This document shows positions 59,943 through 64,000 of a stretch of 64,000 bases of DNA, one piece after another. Every line of letters begins with the position of its first letter. Position 1 is the stretch's first letter. The stretch comes from Nocardia otitidiscaviarum NBRC 14405 (lineage in GTDB: Bacteria; Actinomycetota; Actinomycetes; Mycobacteriales; Mycobacteriaceae): the NCBI RefSeq assembly GCF_000308635.1, contig NZ_BAGD01000084.1:1-64000 (forward strand), given 5' to 3'. The notes under the pieces are model-generated. The model searched no databases, had not been told where the DNA came from, and saw only the letters and a program-made list of their open reading frames with translations. The position numbers and the translations under genes were made by a program.

Positions 59943-61351
59943 CGCGCTACCACCAGCGAATTCGCGGTGTCGGCTACAGCTTCGACGGACTGGTCGAGCT
60001 GATGGCCAAGGCGACGCCGCGCCGCGGAGGCGACGAATTGGCCGGGTGCGCGGCGGAATCCGATGCCGAGCGGGCCGCCGCGCAGTGGGCGCTCGCCGAG
60101 GTGCCGTTGGAGCGGTTCCTGCTCGAACCGCTGGTGCCCTACGAGACCGACGAGGTAACCCGGCTGATCATCGACAGCCACGATCGGCTTGCCTTCCAAG
60201 CGATCTCGCATCTCACCGTGGGCGGGCTGCGGGACTGGCTGTTGGAGACCGCCGCACGCCCGGACGCCGCCGCGCGCCTGGCGGCGATCTCCCCCGGGCT
60301 CACGCCGGAGATGGTGGCGGCGGTCAGCAAGCTCATGCGCAATCAGGATCTCATCGCCGTCGCCCGCGCCATCGAGGTGACGGCGGCCTTCCGCACCACC
60401 ATCGGGCTGCCGGGACGGCTGAGCACCCGGCTGCAACCCAACCATCCCACCGATGACGCGCGCGGTATCGCGGCCGCGACGCTGGACGGACTGCTGCTCG
60501 GCTGCGGGGACGCCGTGATCGGCATCAACCCGGCAACCGATTCGCCGCACGCCACCGCCGAACTGCTCTATCTGCTCGACGACATCCGGCAGCGGTTCGC
60601 CATCCCCACCCAGTCGTGTGTGCTGTCCCATGTCACCACGACCATCGAATTGCTCGAGCAGGGTGTGCCGGTGGACCTCGTATTCCAGTCCATCGCGGGC
60701 ACCGAGGGCGCGAATTCCGGTTTCGGCGTGAACATCTCGTTGCTGCGGGAGGCCGAGGAGGCGGCACGCTCGCTGCGGCGCGGGACGGTCGGCGACAATG
60801 TCATGTACCTGGAGACCGGACAGGGGTCGGCGCTCTCGGCGGGCGCGCACCTCGGCACCGGCGGCAAGCCCGTGGACCAGCAGACCTTGGAGACGCGGGC
60901 CTACGCGGTGGCGCGGGAACTGCGGCCACTGCTGGTGAACACGGTGGTCGGGTTCATCGGTCCCGAATACCTCTACGACGGCAAGCAGATCATCCGCGCC
61001 GGACTCGAGGACCACTTCTGCGGGAAACTGCTGGGCCTGCCCATGGGCGTGGATGTCTGCTACACCAACCACGCCGAGGCCGACCAGGACGATATGGACA
61101 CGCTGCTCACCCTGCTCGGCGCGGCCGGTGCGGCCTTCGTCATCGCAGTGCCGGGGGCGGACGACGTCATGCTCGGCTATCAGAGTCTCAGCTTCCACGA
61201 CGCGCTCTACGCCCGCCGAGTGCTGGGGTTGCGCGCCGCACCGGAATTCGAGACGTGGTTGCGAGGGCTCGGCATGGCCGACGACTCCGGTCGGGTGCTG
61301 CCGGTGGAGATCACCGCCTCCCCACTGCGCGCCCTCACGGGAGCGCTATGA
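59939..61351 (+). CDS. eutB: Ethanolamine ammonia-lyase large (heavy) subunit EutB
   Basis: Catalytic subunit of the adenosylcobalamin-dependent enzyme that converts ethanolamine to acetaldehyde and ammonia; 470 residues. Landmarks: 'RLQPNHPTDDARGIAAATL', 'GDAVIGINPATDS', 'FQSIAGTEGANSGFGVN' and 'LYLETGQGSALSA'-like 'YLETGQGSALSAGAHLG', 'DVCYTNHAEADQDDMD'. GTG 59939 overlaps the permease stop. No EutA reactivase is in the window. Confidence 0.96.
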   Translation: MTRYHQRIRGVGYSFDGLVELMAKATPRRGGDELAGCAAESDAERAAAQWALAEVPLERFLLEPLVPYETDEVTRLIIDSHDRLAFQAISHLTVGGLRDWLLETAARPDAAARLAAISPGLTPEMVAAVSKLMRNQDLIAVARAIEVTAAFRTTIGLPGRLSTRLQPNHPTDDARGIAAATLDGLLLGCGDAVIGINPATDSPHATAELLYLLDDIRQRFAIPTQSCVLSHVTTTIELLEQGVPVDLVFQSIAGTEGANSGFGVNISLLREAEEAARSLRRGTVGDNVMYLETGQGSALSAGAHLGTGGKPVDQQTLETRAYAVARELRPLLVNTVVGFIGPEYLYDGKQIIRAGLEDHFCGKLLGLPMGVDVCYTNHAEADQDDMDTLLTLLGAAGAAFVIAVPGADDVMLGYQSLSFHDALYARRVLGLRAAPEFETWLRGLGMADDSGRVLPVEITASPLRALTGAL

Positions 61352-62280
61352 GCATCGAGCACACGGCCAACGTCGAACACACGGCAAGCACCGAGCACGC
61401 CGTGGGCACCGAACGCACAGCAGACACCAAGCACGCGGTAGGAACCGAACGCACGGCGGGCACCGCACAATCGACGAGCAATACACAAGGGGCACAGGAC
61501 TTCTGGAACGCCTTGCGCTCGGCGACTCAGTCCCGAATCGGTCTCGGCCGCGCGGGTGACGCGCTGCCGACCGCCCGCGTGCTGGAATTCCGGGCGGCCC
61601 ATGCCGCGGCCCGCGACGCGGTCCACCTGCCGATGGACACCGCGGCACTGGTGCCCCACATCGAAGCGGTCGGCCTCGGCACCCCGGTGGTGGTGCGCAG
61701 TCGCGCCGCCGACCGCCCCGAGTACCTGCGCCGCCCCGACCTGGGCCGCCTTCCGCACGACCTGACCCACGTCCCGCGCAGCGGTGCCGATATCGGCTTC
61801 GTCCTCGCCGACGGCCTGTCTCCCCGCGCCCTCATGGACCACGGCGCTCCCCTGCTGTCCGCCCTGGCCTCCGAACTCGCCGAACACTATTCGCTCGCCC
61901 CACCGGTCATCGCCACCCAGGCCCGCGTGGCCCTCGGCGACCACATCGCATCGGCCCAGGGCGTCCGCACCCTGATCGTCCTCATCGGTGAACGCCCCGG
62001 CCTCTCGGTAGCCGACAGCCTCGGCATCTACCTCACCCACCACCCCCGCCCGGGCCGCACCGACGCCGACCGCAACTGCGTCTCCAACATCCATCCCCCG
62101 GAGGGTCTCGGCTACGAACAAGCGGCCCGCGTGGTCGCCGGCCTCGTCGCCGGAGCCCGCCGCCTCGGCCGCTCCGGCGTCGACCTGAAGGACACCTCCC
62201 GCGCCGACCCCCTCACAGGTCCGGCACACGAGATGAGAACACTCGAATCCGCACCCCGGAACGGCGCGGCCGTGCCGTGA
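61348..62280 (+). CDS. eutC: Ethanolamine ammonia-lyase small (light) subunit EutC
   Basis: 310 residues; contributes to cobalamin binding in the EutBC complex. The conserved domain starts near residue 52 ('FWNALRSATQSRIGLGRAGD') and includes 'VIATQARVALGDHIASAQG', 'LIVLIGERPGLSVADSLGIY' and 'DADRNCVSNIHPPEG'. The first 45 residues are an added repeat of about seven residues (types EHTANV, EHTAST, EHAVGT, ERTADT, KHAVGT, ERTAGT). ATG 61348 overlaps the eutB stop (ATGA). Confidence 0.95.
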   Translation: MSIEHTANVEHTASTEHAVGTERTADTKHAVGTERTAGTAQSTSNTQGAQDFWNALRSATQSRIGLGRAGDALPTARVLEFRAAHAAARDAVHLPMDTAALVPHIEAVGLGTPVVVRSRAADRPEYLRRPDLGRLPHDLTHVPRSGADIGFVLADGLSPRALMDHGAPLLSALASELAEHYSLAPPVIATQARVALGDHIASAQGVRTLIVLIGERPGLSVADSLGIYLTHHPRPGRTDADRNCVSNIHPPEGLGYEQAARVVAGLVAGARRLGRSGVDLKDTSRADPLTGPAHEMRTLESAPRNGAAVP

Positions 62281-62520
62281 GACCACCGCCTGCCCCTCAC
62301 CGAACCCGCACGGTGCCGATTCGAACGGCCGTGGGGAAGCTGTCTCCACGAGGCGAATGCCGCGCGAACGAAAAGCCGCTCAGGCCATGGCGGATACCTT
62401 GCGCGGCAAGGGATTTAGCCGTGCGGTTCGCTGCTGGTGCGTGATTGCAGAACCGGGGCCGTACTGGGGCAGCGCTATTCGCGCGCGGTTGGGTTCGCGA
62501 GGACGATAAGAATCGCGGCC

Positions 62521-62700
62521 GTCACCGGATTCGCGGTAGCGGGATACGCGGTCACCGCCAGGTTCGCGGTAGCGGGACTCGCGGCCACCGCCAAGTTCGC
62601 GGTAGCGGGACTCGCCGTCACCGCCAGGTTCGCCGTGGCGGGATGCGCGGTCACCGCCAAGTTCGCGGTGGCGGGATTCGCAACCGTCGCGGGATTCGCG
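62521..62700. repeat. 33-bp tandem repeat array
   Basis: Clear units at 62551-62583, 62584-62616, 62617-62649 and 62650-62682, with a shortened unit at 62521-62550 and a partial one at 62683-62700. The shared core is GTCACCGCCA followed by TTCGCGGTAGCGGGA. In one plus frame each unit would read AVTARFAVAGL. The largest and most regular minisatellite in the window. Confidence 0.93.
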
Positions 62701-62786
62701 GTCACCGCCTGATCCGCGGTGCCGATACCCGCGACCGTCGCCGGGTCCGCTGTTCCGGGACCCATGGCGGTGCGGCTCGCACGCCG

Positions 62787-62817
62787 AGGGCGCGGATTCG
62801 GTTCGAATCCGCGCCCT
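62787..62817. terminator. Terminator hairpin between eutC and carbonic anhydrase genes
   Basis: Perfect 14-bp arms (AGGGCGCGGATTCG at 62787-62800 and its complement at 62804-62817) with a three-base loop, 24 bases beyond the stop of the minus-strand carbonic anhydrase gene. Very likely ends that transcript, and perhaps also the eut operon. Confidence 0.8.
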
Positions 62818-62840
62818 GGCGACCGCTGTGCGGTTGTCGT

Positions 62841-64000
62841 CTACACCCCGGCTAGCTCCGCTAGTTCAGGGTCGTCGATATCGGCGATGTCCTCGGCGGT
62901 GACCTGGAGGACGCGGGCGGTGGCGATGTCGAAGAACAGGCCCGACACCGTGATACCGCGTTCGAGGACGGCGCGGCGGACTTCCGGGTGGGTGAGCAGG
63001 GTTTCCACCTGGACCGCGACATTCACCATGCTCAGCTGGTCGGTCTCGTCGAAACCGGCGTTCGCCGCCGCGCGGGCGACGGGGTGGCCGAGGCGGTAGC
63101 GGTCCAGGCTGGGCAGGGCGTGGCGGAGCCAGTCGCCGAGGCCGGGGCCGTCGGGTACGCCCGCACGCAGCGCCTTCATGGCACCGCAGCCGGAGTGACC
63201 GCACACCACCAGGTGCTCGACGCGCAGTTCCTGGAGGGCGAAGGTGAGGGCGGCCTCCAGGGAGGTGTCGCGGCCGTGGCCGGGCACCAGATTGCCGACA
63301 TTGCGGACGGTGAACAGGTCACCCGGACCGGTGTTGGTGATGACGTTCGGGACGATGCGCGAGTCGGCGCACGTGAGGAAGAGCGAATGCGGCGCCTGGC
63401 CGTCGCGCAGCTCGTCCAGGTGCGGGCGCACCACGTGGGCGTTGCGACGGTGGTAGGCGGCGACGCCCGCGGTGATGGGGTTGCCTTCGGTGTCGCGCCA
63501 CGGCCGCAGCACATCGTTCAGCAGGCCGCGCGCATGTCCGCGTTCGGGCGGACCGGCCAGGGCGCGGGACATGTCCACGGTGCCCAGTTCCACGAATTCC
63601 ACGGCGCCGCCGGTGCTTTCGTGTTGGCGCGCCCAGTCGTGGATGGCTTCGTAGGCGGCGTGGTCGAGGAAGTCGACGCTCAGTTCCAGCAGTACGTCGG
63701 CTCCGGCGGGCACCTTGGCCAGCTCCGAGGAGAGTCGGGGCAGCGCCAGGAAGGTGCAGGTGCCCTCGACCCGGACCACCCAGCGGTCGGCGTCCACGTG
63801 TTCGGCCGACACCACGACCCGCACCACGCGCCACAGCAGCAGCGCGAAGGCCAGGCCCAGACCGATCAGCACGCCCTCGAGCAGGTTCAGGAACACCACG
63901 CCCGTGACGGTGACCAGGTAGACCAGCAGGTCACCGGTGCGCTTGGCGAGTCGGATGTGCGCGAGTTTGACGAGCTGGATGCCGACCACGATGAGCAGGC
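62841..64000 (-). CDS. SulP-type transporter fused to beta-carbonic anhydrase, N-terminus cut by window edge
   Basis: At least 386 residues; the frame is open past 64000. The visible N-terminal part holds the last SulP helices ('LLVYLVTVTGVVFLNLLEGV', 'LIGLGLAFALLLWRVVRVV'), then a STAS-like domain (about 60-145). A complete beta-carbonic anhydrase follows, with zinc ligands in 'CADSRIVP' and 'CGHSGCGAMK'. Fusions of this order occur in actinobacteria and couple bicarbonate or other anion transport to CO2 hydration. Zn and active-site residues appear intact. Confidence 0.92.
   Translation of the reverse strand, partial: LLIVVGIQLVKLAHIRLAKRTGDLLVYLVTVTGVVFLNLLEGVLIGLGLAFALLLWRVVRVVVSAEHVDADRWVVRVEGTCTFLALPRLSSELAKVPAGADVLLELSVDFLDHAAYEAIHDWARQHESTGGAVEFVELGTVDMSRALAGPPERGHARGLLNDVLRPWRDTEGNPITAGVAAYHRRNAHVVRPHLDELRDGQAPHSLFLTCADSRIVPNVITNTGPGDLFTVRNVGNLVPGHGRDTSLEAALTFALQELRVEHLVVCGHSGCGAMKALRAGVPDGPGLGDWLRHALPSLDRYRLGHPVARAAANAGFDETDQLSMVNVAVQVETLLTHPEVRRAVLERGITVSGLFFDIATARVLQVTAEDIADIDDPELAELAGV

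Larger units (their letters stand above)
62281..62840. other. Gene-free stretch at a convergent junction
   Basis: 560 bases between the eutC stop and the carbonic anhydrase stop. It holds the 33-bp tandem array and a strong hairpin (separate entries). Two repeat-encoded frames (62437-62712 on the plus strand, and one antisense) are open only because the repeat period is a multiple of three. I find no ribosome site or homology that would support a gene. Confidence 0.6.

Noticed and set aside
62437..62712. Plus-strand gene of 91 codons through the 33-bp array
   Set aside because: The frame is open only because of the repeat period. No ribosome-binding site precedes it and an antisense frame is equally open.

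Overview
The window is GC-rich actinobacterial DNA, most likely from Nocardia or a close relative in the Mycobacteriales. The main reason is gene order. Read on the minus strand, thrS, a HIT protein gene, pgsA1, a PIM acyltransferase gene, pimA, a Nudix gene, pdxS, tesB, pdxT, yebC, ruvA, ruvB, yajC, secD, secF, a solute-binding lipoprotein gene, apt and relA follow the same order as the Mycobacterium tuberculosis block around Rv2614c to Rv2583c, which I know from memory. GTG starts and 1-4 base stop/start overlaps are frequent.

Layout. 1-6.4 kb: a DEAD-box helicase cut by the left edge, a remnant of a PpnP-type nucleoside phosphorylase gene, relA and an ABC-F ATPase. 6.6-13.6 kb: two tandem small membrane proteins, then apt, a lipoprotein, secF, secD and yajC. 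13.6-19.5 kb: a Baeyer-Villiger-type monooxygenase with a divergent TetR gene, a DivIVA-repeat protein, and a cytochrome P450 coupled to its own TetR gene. 19.5-24.4 kb: an orphan sensor kinase, ruvB and ruvA (no ruvC seen), a macro-domain protein and three tiny overlapping genes. 24.5-29.7 kb: an XRE/DUF397 pair and a type-VII-secretion-like operon whose largest gene carries a frameshift. 29.9-32.7 kb: a DUF4383 protein, yebC, pdxT and tesB. 32.8-40.4 kb: an accessory block that separates pdxT-tesB from pdxS. 40.5-46.4 kb: pdxS, an HxlR/acyl-CoA dehydrogenase pair, a lytic transglycosylase-like protein and unknowns. 46.5-53.2 kb: the phosphatidylinositol-mannoside cluster and thrS. 53.6-54.8 kb: an FhuF-like iron-sulfur protein and a PGPGW membrane protein. 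55.0-62.3 kb: an ethanolamine catabolic cluster. The right edge holds a carbonic anhydrase fused to the end of a SulP-type transporter.

How genes work together. pgsA1, the acyltransferase, pimA and probably the Nudix and HIT genes form one overlapping transcription unit that starts PI and PIM synthesis for the cell envelope. yajC-secD-secF supply the Sec translocon accessory complex. pdxS and pdxT make pyridoxal phosphate although they are now about 9 kb apart. The ethanolamine cluster encodes uptake (permease), adenosylcobalamin-dependent deamination (EutBC), oxidation of the acetaldehyde (aldehyde dehydrogenase) and a GAF-type regulator, with no microcompartment shell genes.

A recurring theme is short, degenerate, GC-rich tandem repeats. 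They lie between genes (15.8, 16.6, 23.0, 23.7 and 62.5 kb) and inside low-complexity tails or insertions of otherwise conserved proteins (helicase, RelA, SecD, the lipoprotein, the PIM acyltransferase, EutC). I see no CRISPR array, tRNA, rRNA or transposase. The best candidates for something undescribed are the 25.6-29.7 kb operon, the TetR-controlled three-gene set at 34.2-37.1 kb and the minisatellite family. None is clear enough from sequence alone to be called a new system.
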